Below, in pieces: positions 46,055 through 57,327 of a stretch of DNA of 64,000 bases. Position 1 is the stretch's first letter; each line of letters begins with the position of its first letter. Position numbers and translations under genes: made by a program. The notes beneath the pieces were generated by a model, which worked only from the letters and a program-made list of their open reading frames with translations, searched no databases and was not told where the DNA came from. Origin of the DNA: Jiella pelagia (lineage in GTDB: Bacteria; Pseudomonadota; Alphaproteobacteria; Rhizobiales; Rhizobiaceae); assembly GCF_026898155.1 (NCBI RefSeq), contig NZ_CP114029.1, forward strand, positions 4,382,001 through 4,446,000, written 5' to 3'.

Positions 46055-47144
46055 CGGTCTCGTCGACGAACTCCTCGCCGCGCCATTCGTGGACGCGGAA
46101 GAGATCGAGGTCGCCGTCGCCCTTGGCGTCGAACTTCACCGGGCCTAGGCTCGTTTCGAAGCTCCTGGTGGACAGGACGTCGCTCAACGGCCGCTCCGCC
46201 TGCCGGCTCTCGGCGATCGCCTCGGCGGCTATTTCGGCCGCCAGATATGCCGTGCCGAAATAGCCTTGCGGCGGCAGATATCCGATTTCGACTTCTTCGC
46301 TGGCGGCCGCGTCGTCCTTCGGTTCGAGCTCGGGAAAGCTCGTCTTCGGGCCGATGGCGACGATGCCGGCCGGCAGCGGCGTGTCGGCGCTGGCTTCGTC
46401 GAACAGCCGTTCCGAGCCGAGGATCGAAAGGTCGAGGCCGAGTTCTTCGGCGTCGCGGGCGATGACCGCGATGTCCGGCCTGTCCCCGGCGATGAAGAAG
46501 CGGGTGACGCCGGTGCGCTCGAGCCGTCTGGCGAGGCCGAACTGCTTTTCCTCGGCCGGCCGGTAGTTGTCGATGGTCTGGGGCTGCAGGCCCTGGTCGG
46601 CCAGAAGGCGGCGAACCGTATCCGTCAGGCCGCGCGCGGCGATCGAGCCGTCATCGACAAGGCCGAAGGGCTGATCGGCCCAGCCGGCGGCGATATGGCG
46701 CGCAACGGCGGCAGCTTCCGCATCGGAGCGCGGTGCCAACCGGTAGACGAGAAAACCCGTCCGCTCCTTGTCGTCGGTGAGACGATTGGCCCGGACCCCG
46801 ACGTCGATCGCGGGAATATTCGCGTCCTTCAGGATCGGCAGGGCGGCCTCGATCGCCTCGACGCAGAGAAAACCGACGACCACGGACGCTTTCTCGGCGA
46901 CGAATTTTTGCGCAGCCGCCACACCGCCTTCGGCCGAACAGCCCGTGTCGGCGACGGTGGTCTTCACGTCGCTGTTCCGCCCGGAGAGCGCTGCTTCGAC
47001 ACCGTCGGCCACCTGCCGGCCGAGGATCTCCTGGGAGTCCGACAGCGGCGCGGCGATCCCGATCACCGGCGCCGGCGCAGCATCCTGCGCCATGGCCGGC
47101 ATGGCTGCGAGGACGAGCGGGGTGAGGACGGCGAGTGCGCGCAT
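46047..47144 (-). CDS. branched-chain amino acid ABC-type periplasmic substrate-binding protein
   Basis: 365 residues from ATG 47144, with a signal peptide (LAVLTPLVLAAMPAMAQ, cleavage near residue 20). It is a Peripla_BP_6-type fold: VIGIAAPLSDSQEILGRQVA, ASVVVGFLCVEAIEAALPIL, VTRFFIAGDRPDIAVIARDA, GYFGTAYLAAEIAAEAI. Permease and ATPase genes are not in the window, so it is an orphan receptor here. It is co-transcribed with the P1 peptidase and divergent from the flavin reductase. An uninterrupted GAGCTC (46325-46330) encodes Glu-Leu in this gene. Confidence 0.85.
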   Translation of the reverse strand: MRALAVLTPLVLAAMPAMAQDAAPAPVIGIAAPLSDSQEILGRQVADGVEAALSGRNSDVKTTVADTGCSAEGGVAAAQKFVAEKASVVVGFLCVEAIEAALPILKDANIPAIDVGVRANRLTDDKERTGFLVYRLAPRSDAEAAAVARHIAAGWADQPFGLVDDGSIAARGLTDTVRRLLADQGLQPQTIDNYRPAEEKQFGLARRLERTGVTRFFIAGDRPDIAVIARDAEELGLDLSILGSERLFDEASADTPLPAGIVAIGPKTSFPELEPKDDAAASEEVEIGYLPPQGYFGTAYLAAEIAAEAIAESRQAERPLSDVLSTRSFETSLGPVKFDAKGDGDLDLFRVHEWRGEEFVDETGG

Positions 47145-47328
47145 GGCGGTCTCATAGCGGTTTCGTTCGAGGTTGGAAATCGTGCCGCGCCCGTGCCAGA
47201 ATCGACGGATGCGAATCCATCCGGCGGCGCGCCCACCTGATGACCCGTCCACCCGCGAAGAGCCGAGGATGCGCTCGCGCGGCATCCACCCTATGTATCG
47301 GCCCATGAACTTCAATCGTGCCCATCCG

Positions 47329-47853
47329 ATGACCGAGGATCGACGATCATTGCAGTCAATGCGGACAGATCCCGGAGCCTTTCGCCAGGCGATGACGCGC
47401 TTTGCCGCCTCGGTGAACGTCGTGACGACCGACGGCGCCTCAGGCCGGCGCGGCGTGACGGTGACGTCCGCCTGTTCGGTCTCCGACGATCCGGCGACGC
47501 TGCTCGTCTGCCTGAACCTGTCGAGCCCGGACAATGCCTGGTTCGAGGAGAACGGCGCCTTCGCGGTCAATCTGCTGTCGGTCCGTGACGAGGCGCTGGC
47601 GCGGGCTTTCGCCGGCGAGGACAAGCTCTCCCAGCCCGAGCGCTTCGCCCGCGGCGTCTGGTCGACCGGCGCGACGGGCGCGCCGCTGCTCGATTCGGCC
47701 CTCGTCAGCTTTGACTGCCGATTGATCGATGCCCGGGTGATCGCCACCCACAAGGTGTTGATCGGCGAGGTCGCGGATCTGAGGACCGGAGACGCGGGCG
47801 CCGGGCTGATCTATCTCGGCCGCGGCTTCCGGTCTCTCGATGTCGGCGAGTGA
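47329..47853 (+). CDS. flavin reductase-like FMN-binding protein
   Basis: 174 residues from ATG 47329 (MTEDRRSLQSMRTDPG); longer frames to 47173 exist, but that segment is Pro/Arg-rich and unlikely to be coding. It is a split-barrel flavin reductase domain: FRQAMTRFAASVNVVTTDG, RRGVTVTSACSVSDDPATLL, NGAFAVNLLSVRDEALARAF, TGAPLLDSALVSFDCRL. It would supply reduced FMN or FAD to an oxygenase, or reduce flavin directly. No partner oxygenase is adjacent. It lies 40 bases upstream of the CoxD-like ATPase. Confidence 0.85.
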   Translation: MTEDRRSLQSMRTDPGAFRQAMTRFAASVNVVTTDGASGRRGVTVTSACSVSDDPATLLVCLNLSSPDNAWFEENGAFAVNLLSVRDEALARAFAGEDKLSQPERFARGVWSTGATGAPLLDSALVSFDCRLIDARVIATHKVLIGEVADLRTGDAGAGLIYLGRGFRSLDVGE

Positions 47854-47892
47854 AAGGTCAGCCAGTGCGACTGCCAGCGTGAAAGGACGAAC

Positions 47893-48784
<892 letters not shown>

Positions 48785-48807
<23 letters not shown>

Positions 48808-50071
48808 TCCCATGGTCGAGGACGTTGCCGCTCCGGCAAAGGCCGATCCGCAGGGCAGGCTCGCCGACAACATTGCCTATTTCGCCCGGGCGCTGCGCCG
48901 GGCCGGTCTGAAGCTCGGGCCGGCCGCGACACTCGATGCGATTGCGGCGGTCAAGACGGCGGGGCTCTCCTCGCGCGACGATTTCTATTGGACGCTTCAC
49001 GCGACGCTCGTCTCCCGCCGCGAGGACGAGGCGGTGTTCGCGGAGGCCTTCCGGCTGTTCTGGCGCTCGCGCGAACTGATCGAGAAGATGATCGCGATGT
49101 TCTCGCCGACGGCGCCGCCGCGCGAGAAGGAACCCGAGAAGAAGCGCGCCGGCGAGGACCGCGCCGCCGAGGGTCTGTTCGAAGGCGCCGAGAACCGGGT
49201 GACCCGGCAGGACCGGCCGATTGTCGAGATCGATGCCAGCCTGACGGTCTCGGGCGACGAGGTGTTTCGCAAGAAGGATTTCGCCCAGATGTCGGTCGCC
49301 GAGCTTGCCGAGGCGCGGCGCGCCATCGCGGCGCTCCGGCTTCCCCAGGACGAGGTGAAGACCCGGCGCTTCAAGCTCGATACGCGCGGCCGCCGGATCG
49401 ACGCCCGCGCCACCATGCGAGCCTCGATGAAGACCGGCGGCGATCTCCTCCTGCCGAAGTTCTCGTCGCAGAGGACGCGCCACCCCCCGGTGGTGGTGAT
49501 CGCCGACATTTCCGGCTCGATGAGCCAGTACACGCGGATCTTCCTGCATTTCCTCCACGCGCTGACCGACGAGCGGCGGCGGGTGCACACCTTTCTGTTC
49601 GGCACGCGGCTGACCAATGTCACGCGGCAGATGCGCCGCAAGGATCCGGACGAGGCGCTCGAGGAATGCGCCGGCGCGGTGAAGGACTGGTCCGGCGGAA
49701 CGCGCATCGGCGAGGCGATCGGGGCGTTCAACCGCGTCTGGTCACGGCGGGTGCTCGGGCAGGGGGCGATCGTCATTCTCATTACCGACGGGCTGGAGCG
49801 CGACAGCGTCGAGGATTTGGAACGCCAGATGGAGCGGCTGCACAAATCCTGCCGCCGGCTGGTCTGGCTCAACCCGCTTTTGCGCTACGACGGCTTTTCG
49901 GCCAAGGCACGCGGCGTCCGGGCGATGCTGCCCCATGTCGACGAGTTCCGCTCCGTCCATTCGCTGGATGCGATGCGGGCGCTCTGCGAGGCGCTGTCGA
50001 GCGGCAGGCCGGCGACCGAAACCGATCCGCGGCTGTGGCTGCGGGACGAACGGATCGTTCCGGCGGCCTGA
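48785..50071 (+). CDS. CoxE-like VWA-domain protein
   Basis: 428 residues from GTG 48785, overlapping the AAA ATPase gene. The N-terminal 200 residues are helical and charged (FARALRRAGLKLGPAATLDA, RSRELIEKMIAMFSPTAPPR). The C-terminal VWA domain has the MIDAS motif in VVVIADISGSMSQYTRI, the Thr in WSGGTRIGEAIG and the Asp in IVILITDGLERD. It pairs with the CoxD-like ATPase as a MoxR/VWA chaperone system for molybdenum hydroxylase maturation. Confidence 0.9.
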
Positions 50072-50185
50072 CCCTTGCCGAGGGCGGGCAGAGCATCGAC
50101 ATATGCCAGCGATGACAGGTGACGCGGCAACGTGGGCGCCGCCTTTCCCGGAAGATACGCCGCGACCCGATCTGCGAGGTTTGAA

Positions 50186-50514
<329 letters not shown>

Positions 50515-50515
<1 letters not shown>

Positions 50516-51231
50516 TGGACCGCGCTCTTCTCGCAGCGCTGAACGAGGAGCGCGCCGCGCGCCGGGCAGCCGTCGTCGTCACCGAGCTTGCCACCGGCCG
50601 GCACCGTCTGGTTCGCGAGGCCGAGGTCGGCGCCGATCCTCTGGCCGACGCGGTCGAAAAGGCGATCCGCTCCGGCAAGTCCGGGATCGCCCAGACCGAA
50701 GCGGGCGAGGTCTTCCTCAACGCCCATCTGCCACCGGCCCGCATCGTTTCGATCGGTGCCGTCCATATCAGCCAGGCGCTGGCGCCGATGGCGAAGATCG
50801 CCGGCTTCGACTTCGAGATCATCGATCCGCGGACGGCCTTTGCCAGCGAGGAGCGGTTTCCGGGCGCCACCCTTCATGCGGAATGGCCCGAGGACGTCCT
50901 GAAGGAGCGACCGTTCGATGCCTATACGGCGGTCTGCGTCATAACCCACGACCCGAAGATCGACGATTTTCCGCTGATTTCGGCGCTGAAGACCGGCTGC
51001 TTCTACATCGGCGCGCTCGGCAGCCGGAAGACCCATGGCAAGCGCGTCGAGCGGCTGAAGGAGGCCGGCATTCCGCAAGCCTCGATCGACCGCATCGAGG
51101 CGCCGATCGGTGCCGACATCGGCGCGGCGACGCCGGGCGAGATCGCCGTCGCGATCCTCGCCTCGGTCATCGAGGCTTTCCGCAAGCGCAAGATGTTCGC
51201 CGATCGCCGCGGCGAGACGGAGCCTCAATGA
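50515..51231 (+). CDS. XdhC family protein, Rossmann half
   Basis: 238 residues from ATG 50515. A short N-terminal domain (ALLAALNEERAARRAAVVVT) precedes the XdhC Rossmann domain: RIVSIGAVHISQALAPMAKI, FEIIDPRTAFASEERFPGAT, YTAVCVITHDPKIDDFPLI and GCFYIGALGSRKTHGKRVER. XdhC proteins protect molybdenum cofactor and deliver it, in sulfurated form, to xanthine dehydrogenase-type enzymes. The stop overlaps the next ATG (ATGA). The GAGCCTC at 51220 is natural, since the frames on both sides fit. Confidence 0.9.
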
Positions 51232-52847
51232 GATTCGGCGAGGTTCCGACGACCGAGGCGGAAGGTGCGCTGCTCGCCCACTCCAAAAGCGTCGAAGGCG
51301 GCAGGATCGCCAAGGGCACGCGGCTTTCGGTCGATCAAGTCGCCGCGCTGGCGGCGGCCGGCTTCGAGACGCTGGTCGTCGCCCGCCTCGATCCCGGCGA
51401 TCTGACCGAGGACGAGGCGGCGACCCGCATCGGCGCGGCGCTGGGTTGCTCGCATCTGGCCGTCGCCGATGCTGCCACCGGCCGCGTCAACGTCCACGCC
51501 GCAGCCTCGGGCCTCTTCGTTCCGGACCGCGAGACGGTCGACCGGGTCAACGCCGTCGATCCGGGCCTCACATTGGCAACGCTCGGTGAGTTCGAGCCGG
51601 TGACCGACGGCCGGATGGTCGCGACGGTGAAGATCATTCCCTTGGCCGTCTCGGGCGCCTCGGTCGAGGGCGTTCTGGCGATCCTCGCCGAACGGCCGGC
51701 CTTCCGTCTTGCGCCTTTCCGGCCGCGAAAGGTGGCGATGATCCAGACCGAACTCGCCGGCACCAGCGGCAAGATGCTCGCCAAGACGCGGCGCGTTACC
51801 GAGGCGCGGCTGGCGCCATCGGGCTCGCAAATCCTGTCGGAGCTGCGCTGTCCGCACGAGGCGGACGCGCTGTCGGCAGCTCTGCGACAAACGGAGGGTG
51901 CGGACCTCGTCCTCGTCTTCGGCGCCTCCGCCGTCATCGACGCGGTCGACGTCATTCCGGCCGCGGTCAGGCTGGCTGGCGGCAGGGTGGATCATCTCGG
52001 CATGCCCGTCGATCCGGGTAACCTGCTTCTTCTCGGCCATGTCGGCGGCCGGCCGGTGCTGGGCGCGCCCGGCTGCGCACGCAGCCCCAAGGAAAACGGC
52101 TTCGACTGGGTGCTGAACCGGCTTCTGGCCGACGTCGCGGTGTCCGGCGACGACATCCGCCGGATGGGCGTCGGCGGGCTGTTGATGGAAATCGCCTCGC
52201 GGCCGCAGCCGCGGGAGGGCGGCCGCGACGACACGGATGGCGACGAGCCTTCGGTCGATATCGTGGTGCTCGCCGCCGGTCGGTCGAGCCGCATGGGCGG
52301 CCCGAACAAGCTGCTCGCCGAATTCGACGGCAAGCCGTTGATCCGCCGGACCGTCGAGACGGCGCTGGCATCAAGGAACGCCGAACGTGTCCGCGTCGTC
52401 GTCGGTCACATGCAAGCCGAAATCGTCGCCGCACTGGACGGTCTCGACGTCGAGATTGTCGGAAGCCCGAACTTCGCCGAGGGTCTGTCCGCCTCGCTGA
52501 AAGCCGGATTCATCGCTTCAAGAGAGGCCGACGGCGTGCTCGTCATGCTGGCCGACCAGCCGCTGTTGACCCCCCAGGATCTCGACCGCCTGATCGCGGC
52601 CTTCACCGGCAGGGGCAAGGGCGCGATCGTCGCCGCCTGCGATCGCGGCGAGCGGCGCAACCCCGTCATCCTGTCGACGGGCTTCGTCCCGGCGATCGAG
52701 GCACTGACTGGCGACGTCGGTGCGGCACGGATCATCGCCGCCCATCCTGACGCGCTTGTCGAGGTCGAGATCGGGCCGGCGGCGAGCATAGACGTCGACA
52801 CGCCGGACGCGGTGGAATCTGCGGGGGGACGACTGACGGGGAAATGA
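51228..52847 (+). CDS. fusion of molybdopterin-binding (MoeA-like) and MobA/MocA-like nucleotidyltransferase domains
   Basis: 539 residues from ATG 51228. The N-terminal 340 residues are a MoCF/MoeA-like molybdopterin-binding module (GGRIAKGTRLSVDQVAALAA, TGRVNVHAAASGLFVPDRET, LVLVFGASAVIDAVDVIPAA, GNLLLLGHVGGRPVLGAPGC). From about residue 342 a MobA/MocA-type GT-A domain begins: IVVLAAGRSSRMGGPNKLLA, VLVMLADQPLLTPQDLDRLI. Such fusions make the cytosine dinucleotide form of the cofactor used by CO dehydrogenase/xanthine dehydrogenase-type enzymes. It closes the coxDE-xdhC-like operon; no catalytic subunits are present in the window. Confidence 0.88.
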   Translation: MRFGEVPTTEAEGALLAHSKSVEGGRIAKGTRLSVDQVAALAAAGFETLVVARLDPGDLTEDEAATRIGAALGCSHLAVADAATGRVNVHAAASGLFVPDRETVDRVNAVDPGLTLATLGEFEPVTDGRMVATVKIIPLAVSGASVEGVLAILAERPAFRLAPFRPRKVAMIQTELAGTSGKMLAKTRRVTEARLAPSGSQILSELRCPHEADALSAALRQTEGADLVLVFGASAVIDAVDVIPAAVRLAGGRVDHLGMPVDPGNLLLLGHVGGRPVLGAPGCARSPKENGFDWVLNRLLADVAVSGDDIRRMGVGGLLMEIASRPQPREGGRDDTDGDEPSVDIVVLAAGRSSRMGGPNKLLAEFDGKPLIRRTVETALASRNAERVRVVVGHMQAEIVAALDGLDVEIVGSPNFAEGLSASLKAGFIASREADGVLVMLADQPLLTPQDLDRLIAAFTGRGKGAIVAACDRGERRNPVILSTGFVPAIEALTGDVGAARIIAAHPDALVEVEIGPAASIDVDTPDAVESAGGRLTGK

Positions 52848-52997
52848 ATCGACCCGGCGGCGGCAAGGACGCAAGCCGGCCGTGCCTGCCGCACGCTCCT
52901 CCCAGCGAGGATGGAACGATTTTTCGCCGCGCTGGCTTTCCAAAGCGAAACCAAAATCGTCCCTGAGCTTCACGAGACAGTACTGGACCTGCCATCG

Positions 52998-53636
52998 ATG
53001 GACGACTTTGTCCGAAACATCATGGAGACCTTCGGCGTCTTCGGCATCGGCATGCTGATGTTTCTCGAAAACATCTTCCCGCCGATCCCCTCCGAGCTGA
53101 TCATGCCGCTCGCGGGCTATCAGTCGACCCAGGGCAGTATGTCGATCGTCGCCGTCATCGTCTCCGGCACCATCGGCTCGCTCCTCGGGATCATTCCCTG
53201 GTATTATGCCGGCCACTATCTCGGCGAGCGGCGGATGAAGCGCCTCGCCGCCCGTCACGGACGCTGGCTGACGCTATCGCCCGAAGACGTCGACAAGGCC
53301 AATGCCTGGTTCCGCCGAAGGGGCGCGGCTGCCGTCCTGTTCGGCCGTCTGGTGCCGACGGTTCGCACACTGATCTCGGTGCCGGCAGGTGTCGCCCACA
53401 TGCCGCTGGCGACATTCCTGATCTATTCGGCCATCGGCAGCGCGATCTGGACGACCTTCCTGGCGATGCTCGGCTTCCTGCTCGGCCAGCAATACGAAAT
53501 GGTCGAGGGCTATATGGGGCCGGTGTCGAACGCGATCATCATCGCCATCGTCGCCTTCTACATCTACCGGGTCGTCACTTTCGACCCTGGTCGCAGCGAC
53601 GGAGAGGCTGGCCGCGAGGAGCGGGAACGCGGCTGA
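52998..53636 (+). CDS. DedA-family membrane protein
   Basis: 212 residues from ATG 52998; an upstream in-frame ATG at 52911 lacks a spaced ribosome site. Family blocks: MLMFLENIFPPIPSELIMPL, IGSLLGIIPWYYAGHYLGER, AAAVLFGRLVPTVRTLISVP and GVAHMPLATFLIYSAIGSAI, with the conserved Arg in FGRLVPTVRT. DedA/VTT proteins act as lipid (undecaprenyl phosphate or phospholipid) transporters or affect membrane potential. It is not obviously linked to the molybdenum genes. Confidence 0.9.
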   Translation: MDDFVRNIMETFGVFGIGMLMFLENIFPPIPSELIMPLAGYQSTQGSMSIVAVIVSGTIGSLLGIIPWYYAGHYLGERRMKRLAARHGRWLTLSPEDVDKANAWFRRRGAAAVLFGRLVPTVRTLISVPAGVAHMPLATFLIYSAIGSAIWTTFLAMLGFLLGQQYEMVEGYMGPVSNAIIIAIVAFYIYRVVTFDPGRSDGEAGREERERG

Positions 53637-53714
53637 CTGCCGCCTCCGACGGCAGGCTTGTCCTGGTCGTGGCGATGGGCGACAAACCTTCGATCGAGTT
53701 CGAAGGGGGTACCC

Positions 53715-54326
53715 ATGAGCCAGGCGAGCCTGCCCGTCTTACATCTTCCGGCGATCACCAAGCCGCGCCGGATCGAAGCCCAGGTGGCCGGGCTCTATCG
53801 CACGACGGGGGAGGGTTTCGAAACCGTTCCTGTCGATCGGCTCGACCTCGGCTATGACGGAATAGCCGGCGATCGCCATGGCGGCGTGACGCGCAAGAGC
53901 GGCGGCCGCGAGCCGTGGTATCCGCGCGGCACGGAAATGCGCAACGAGCGCCAGTTGTCGATCCTCGCCCCGGACGAACTCTCGGCCATCGCCGCGGACA
54001 TGGGAATCGCCGAACTCCGGCCGGAATGGATCGGCGGCAACCTCCTTGTCGAAGGTATTGCGCAACTGAGCTGGTTGCCGCCGCGCACGCTTCTGTTCTT
54101 TGCGAATGGCGTGACGCTCAAGATCGACGGCGACAACACCCCCTGCCGCTTCGCCGGGCGCTCGATCGCCGAGAAGGTCGGCGGCGGCACGGATGTCGAG
54201 TTCGGCTTCGTTCAGGCGGCGAAGAAGCGCCGCGGCCTCGTCGCCTGGGTGGAAAGGCCGGGCACGATCTCGGCGGGCGAAAGCTTCAAGGCACACCTTC
54301 CGGAGCAATGGATCTACCAGGGCTGA
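53715..54326 (+). CDS. MOSC-domain protein
   Basis: 203 residues from ATG 53715 with GAAGGGGGT upstream. MOSC-type features: VPVDRLDLGYDGIAGDRHGG, RNERQLSILAPDELSAIAAD, and the conserved Cys in NTPCRFAGRSIAEKVG. MOSC domains handle the sulfurated molybdenum cofactor or act as molybdenum reductases. Its place after the molybdenum-hydroxylase accessory genes and the DedA gene fits that theme. Confidence 0.87.
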   Translation: MSQASLPVLHLPAITKPRRIEAQVAGLYRTTGEGFETVPVDRLDLGYDGIAGDRHGGVTRKSGGREPWYPRGTEMRNERQLSILAPDELSAIAADMGIAELRPEWIGGNLLVEGIAQLSWLPPRTLLFFANGVTLKIDGDNTPCRFAGRSIAEKVGGGTDVEFGFVQAAKKRRGLVAWVERPGTISAGESFKAHLPEQWIYQG

Positions 54327-54572
54327 CGAGCAGCCGGCCTACCGCTGCAATCGGCTGCTCTCGCGAGGGAACGCGCCGATACGCCTGCCGCGACCACAAC
54401 TCTCCACAGGTGCAATCTGAATCGCCTCGCGCTACGATGCCATCTCTGCGGCAACCCGCCGCTTCCGGCCGCGTTGTGGCTTCTCCCGCCCGGTAATGGA
54501 GTCGGTCACCTGTCCCTTGCGGCCCGAGCCAAGAGCCATGCCATAGACCTCGTCAGCCTTTCAGGCGAGCCG

Positions 54573-55502
54573 ATGCCCTGGAAGGCGGTGGCCGCGACGA
54601 TGCTTGCCGCGGCACTGCCGCCAATCGTCTGCGGCCTCCTGTTCGGAAAGCTCGCGATCGCCGCGCTGATCGCCTCGATGTCGGCCCATCTCGCCGCCAA
54701 GGACGTGCGTCCCGGGACGGCCGGGCTGATCGTCTTTTCCACCGGCCTTGCCGGCTTCGTCTGCCTGGGACAGCCGGACATGACGCTGCTCGTCGCGCCA
54801 ATGGTGGGGATCGCCGCAGCGTCGGCCGGCCACTACGGCTTCGCCCGCCCGGTGATCCGCGGGCTGATCTTCTGGACGATCTTCACGAGTTTCCTGATGC
54901 CGGCGGACCAGCCCGAGGCACTCTTCCTGGTCTACTGCCTGTCGATGCTGTGGAGCCTCACGGTCACCCATCTCGCTGGGCTTTCCGCGACGATGCCGCC
55001 GGAAGAGGCGGCATCGAGTCAGTACTCGGTGGTCTTCGGCGCTGTCTTCGCGGTCGGCCTGGCGATCTCGGTCTATGTCGGCCAGCGTCATTTCGGCGCC
55101 CACGGCTTCTGGTTCCCGCTGACTTTCGTGGCGCTCTGCCTGCCTCCGCACGGCCAGCTGTTCTCGCGAACCTTGCAGCGCGGTGTCGGCACGGTGGTCG
55201 GAACGCTGATCCTCTTCGGCCTCGGCCAGTTGACCGCCAATCCATGGTGGCTCGCCCCGATCGGCGTCGTCGCGTTGCCGCTCGGCTTCCGCATCCTGCC
55301 GATGAGCTACACCGGCTTCATCACCTGCCTGACGATCACCGTGCTCGCCTTCCTCAACATCGCGACCGACATCGACACCCTGGCCTTCGAGCGGCTGGCA
55401 ACGATGGGCGCGGCGGCGGTGATGATGGCGCCCCTGGCGGCGCTCGGGGCATTGGCGCTGTGGCTGATCAAGCCGGAGGCGCTGCGGGCGTTGCAGGAGT
55501 AA
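54573..55502 (+). CDS. multi-pass membrane protein, FUSC/aromatic exporter-like
   Basis: 309 residues from ATG 54573 (AGGCGAG upstream); an in-frame GTG at 54474 would add 33 residues. At least eight hydrophobic segments, for example AATMLAAALPPIVCGLLFGK, LIVFSTGLAGFVCLG, MTLLVAPMVGIAAASAG, VVGTLILFGLGQLT, FITCLTITVLAFLNIATDID and VMMAPLAALGALALWLI. The pattern resembles one membrane half of FUSC-type exporters (aromatic acid or fusaric acid efflux), without the long cytoplasmic domain. Function is not established. Confidence 0.7.
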   Translation: MPWKAVAATMLAAALPPIVCGLLFGKLAIAALIASMSAHLAAKDVRPGTAGLIVFSTGLAGFVCLGQPDMTLLVAPMVGIAAASAGHYGFARPVIRGLIFWTIFTSFLMPADQPEALFLVYCLSMLWSLTVTHLAGLSATMPPEEAASSQYSVVFGAVFAVGLAISVYVGQRHFGAHGFWFPLTFVALCLPPHGQLFSRTLQRGVGTVVGTLILFGLGQLTANPWWLAPIGVVALPLGFRILPMSYTGFITCLTITVLAFLNIATDIDTLAFERLATMGAAAVMMAPLAALGALALWLIKPEALRALQE

Positions 55503-55560
55503 GGGGGCCTCCATTTGGCGATCAGTTCGGTGCAGGAAGGGAAGGACACCACCTCCGCCT

Positions 55561-55698
55561 CGTCATCCCGGCCGTGAGCCGGGATCCATTCCAAGCCATT
55601 GCCGCTGCCCCACGGGGCACGGCCGTTGGGCCGTCTCCTGACGCGGATAGGCGATCGAGACGCGGAGGCATGGGTCCCGGGTCAAGCCCGGGATGACG
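55561..55698. repeat. RIME-like rhizobial intergenic repeat
   Basis: The outer 11-bp inverted arms CGTCATCCCGG (55561) and CCGGGATGACG (55688) enclose smaller palindromes (CCGGCCGTGAGCCGG; TCCCGGGTCAAGCCCGGGA). This is the standard look of RIME/REP-type elements in Rhizobiales. It lies between the FUSC-like gene and the convergent malonate operon, where it may also act as a terminator or 3' stabiliser. Confidence 0.7.
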
Positions 55699-55797
55699 AC
55701 CATGTGAGACGGCGGCGCCTCGTTCTGCGAAACCGGCGTAAATCCGCCTGCGCCGGGCCCGGCCCAGCGCCCGGCCCTGAAACTGCCATTACGATCC

Positions 55798-57327
55798 TCA
55801 GGCCCCGCCGAGCAGATCCTTATAGGCATCTCGCAGCACGTTCTTCTGCACCTTGCCCATCGTGTTGCGCGGCAGCTCGTCGACGAAGACGATGCGCTTG
55901 GGCTGCTTGAAGCGGGCGAGCTTGTCCTTCAGCGCGGCGATCACCGCGTCTTCCTCCAGCGGCTCCTTGGCCACCACGCAGCCGACCACGCCCTCGCCGA
56001 AATCCTTGTGCGGCACGCCGATCACCGCGCTCTCGACGACGCCGGGAAGCTCGTCGATGACCAGCTCGACCTCTTTCGGATAGACGTTGTAGCCGCCGGT
56101 GATGACGAGGTCCTTGCCGCGGCCGACGATTGTCACATAGCCGTCCGGGTCGACGAAGCCGAGGTCGCCGGTGATGAAGAAGCCGTCGGCCCTGAATTCC
56201 GAAGCTGTCTTCTCCGGCATCTGCCAATAGCCGGAAAAGACGTTCGGCCCCTTTACCTCGATGACGCCGATCTCGCCGTCGGGCAGGATCTCGGCCGTCT
56301 CCGGATCGGCGATGCGCAGCTCCGTCCCCTCGAGAGCAAAGCCGACGGTGCCCGCCCGCCGCTCGTCGTCATAGGGGTTGGAGGTGCTCATGTTGGTCTC
56401 GGTCATGCCGTAGCGCTCAAGAATGCGCTGGCCGGTCGCCGCCTCGAACGCGCGGTGCGTCTCGGCGAGGAGCGGCGCCGAGCCGGAGGTGAACAGCCGC
56501 ATGTGAGCGGTCGATTCCCGGTTGAGCCGCTCGTCGGCGAGGAGCCGCGTGTAGAAGGTCGGCACGCCCATCATGGACGTTGCCTGAGGCAGGTATCTGA
56601 ACACCTCGTCCGCGTCGAACTTCGGCAGGAAGATCATCGACGCGCCGGCAATCATGACGGTGTTCGAGGCGACGAACAGGCCGTGGGTGTGGAAGATCGG
56701 CAGGACGTGCAGGAGGACGTCGCCCGCGGAAAAGCGCCAGCTCTTCTCGAGGACCTCGGCGTTGGACAGGAGATTGCCGTGGGTGAGCATGGCGCCCTTG
56801 GAGCGGCCCGTCGTTCCGGATGTGTAGAGGATTGCAGCGAGATCCTCCGACCCACGCTCGACCGAGGCGAATTTCTCGCCGGCGGCGAGCGCCTTGTCAC
56901 TCAGCGAGCCGGCGCTCTCGTCAGGCGAGCGCCAGACGCCGAGCGTCTCGATCGCGGCCCCGGCCTTGTCCGCCACGGGCGCCAGCTGATCCCGCTTCTT
57001 CGGATTGCAGACGAAGACCCGGGGCTTCGCATCCCCGAGGAAATACTCGATCTCGGCAGGGGTATATGCGGTGTTCAGCGGCAGGAAGACGCCGCCGGCC
57101 CGCACCGTGCCGAGATAGAGCATCAGCGCCTCGATGGACTTCTCCGCCTGGACGGCGACCCTGTCGCCCGGCTGGAGCCCGAGCGAAACGAGGACATTGG
57201 CAAAGCGCGCCGACACGGTCTCAACGTCGCCGTAGGAGTAGTCTCGTCCGTCCGGCAGCACCGCGAAACGGCGGCTCGGGTCGTTGCGTCCGACAGAAAG
57301 CAGCCCGTCGAAAAGCGTGTTGGTCAT
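55798..57327 (-). CDS. matB: malonyl-CoA synthetase (AMP-forming)
   Basis: 509 residues, the usual MatB length. Adenylate-forming motifs: LAAILYTSGTTGRSKGAMLT (P-loop), RILERYGMTETNMSTSNPYD, FFITGDLGFVDPDGYVTIVG, and the catalytic Lys near PRNTMGKVQKNVLRD. The ERYGMTET motif and SNPYDDERRAGTVG are characteristic of MatB. It activates malonate to malonyl-CoA. Its start overlaps the end of matA (4 bases), so malonate activation and decarboxylation are co-expressed. Confidence 0.92.
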   Translation of the reverse strand: MTNTLFDGLLSVGRNDPSRRFAVLPDGRDYSYGDVETVSARFANVLVSLGLQPGDRVAVQAEKSIEALMLYLGTVRAGGVFLPLNTAYTPAEIEYFLGDAKPRVFVCNPKKRDQLAPVADKAGAAIETLGVWRSPDESAGSLSDKALAAGEKFASVERGSEDLAAILYTSGTTGRSKGAMLTHGNLLSNAEVLEKSWRFSAGDVLLHVLPIFHTHGLFVASNTVMIAGASMIFLPKFDADEVFRYLPQATSMMGVPTFYTRLLADERLNRESTAHMRLFTSGSAPLLAETHRAFEAATGQRILERYGMTETNMSTSNPYDDERRAGTVGFALEGTELRIADPETAEILPDGEIGVIEVKGPNVFSGYWQMPEKTASEFRADGFFITGDLGFVDPDGYVTIVGRGKDLVITGGYNVYPKEVELVIDELPGVVESAVIGVPHKDFGEGVVGCVVAKEPLEEDAVIAALKDKLARFKQPKRIVFVDELPRNTMGKVQKNVLRDAYKDLLGGA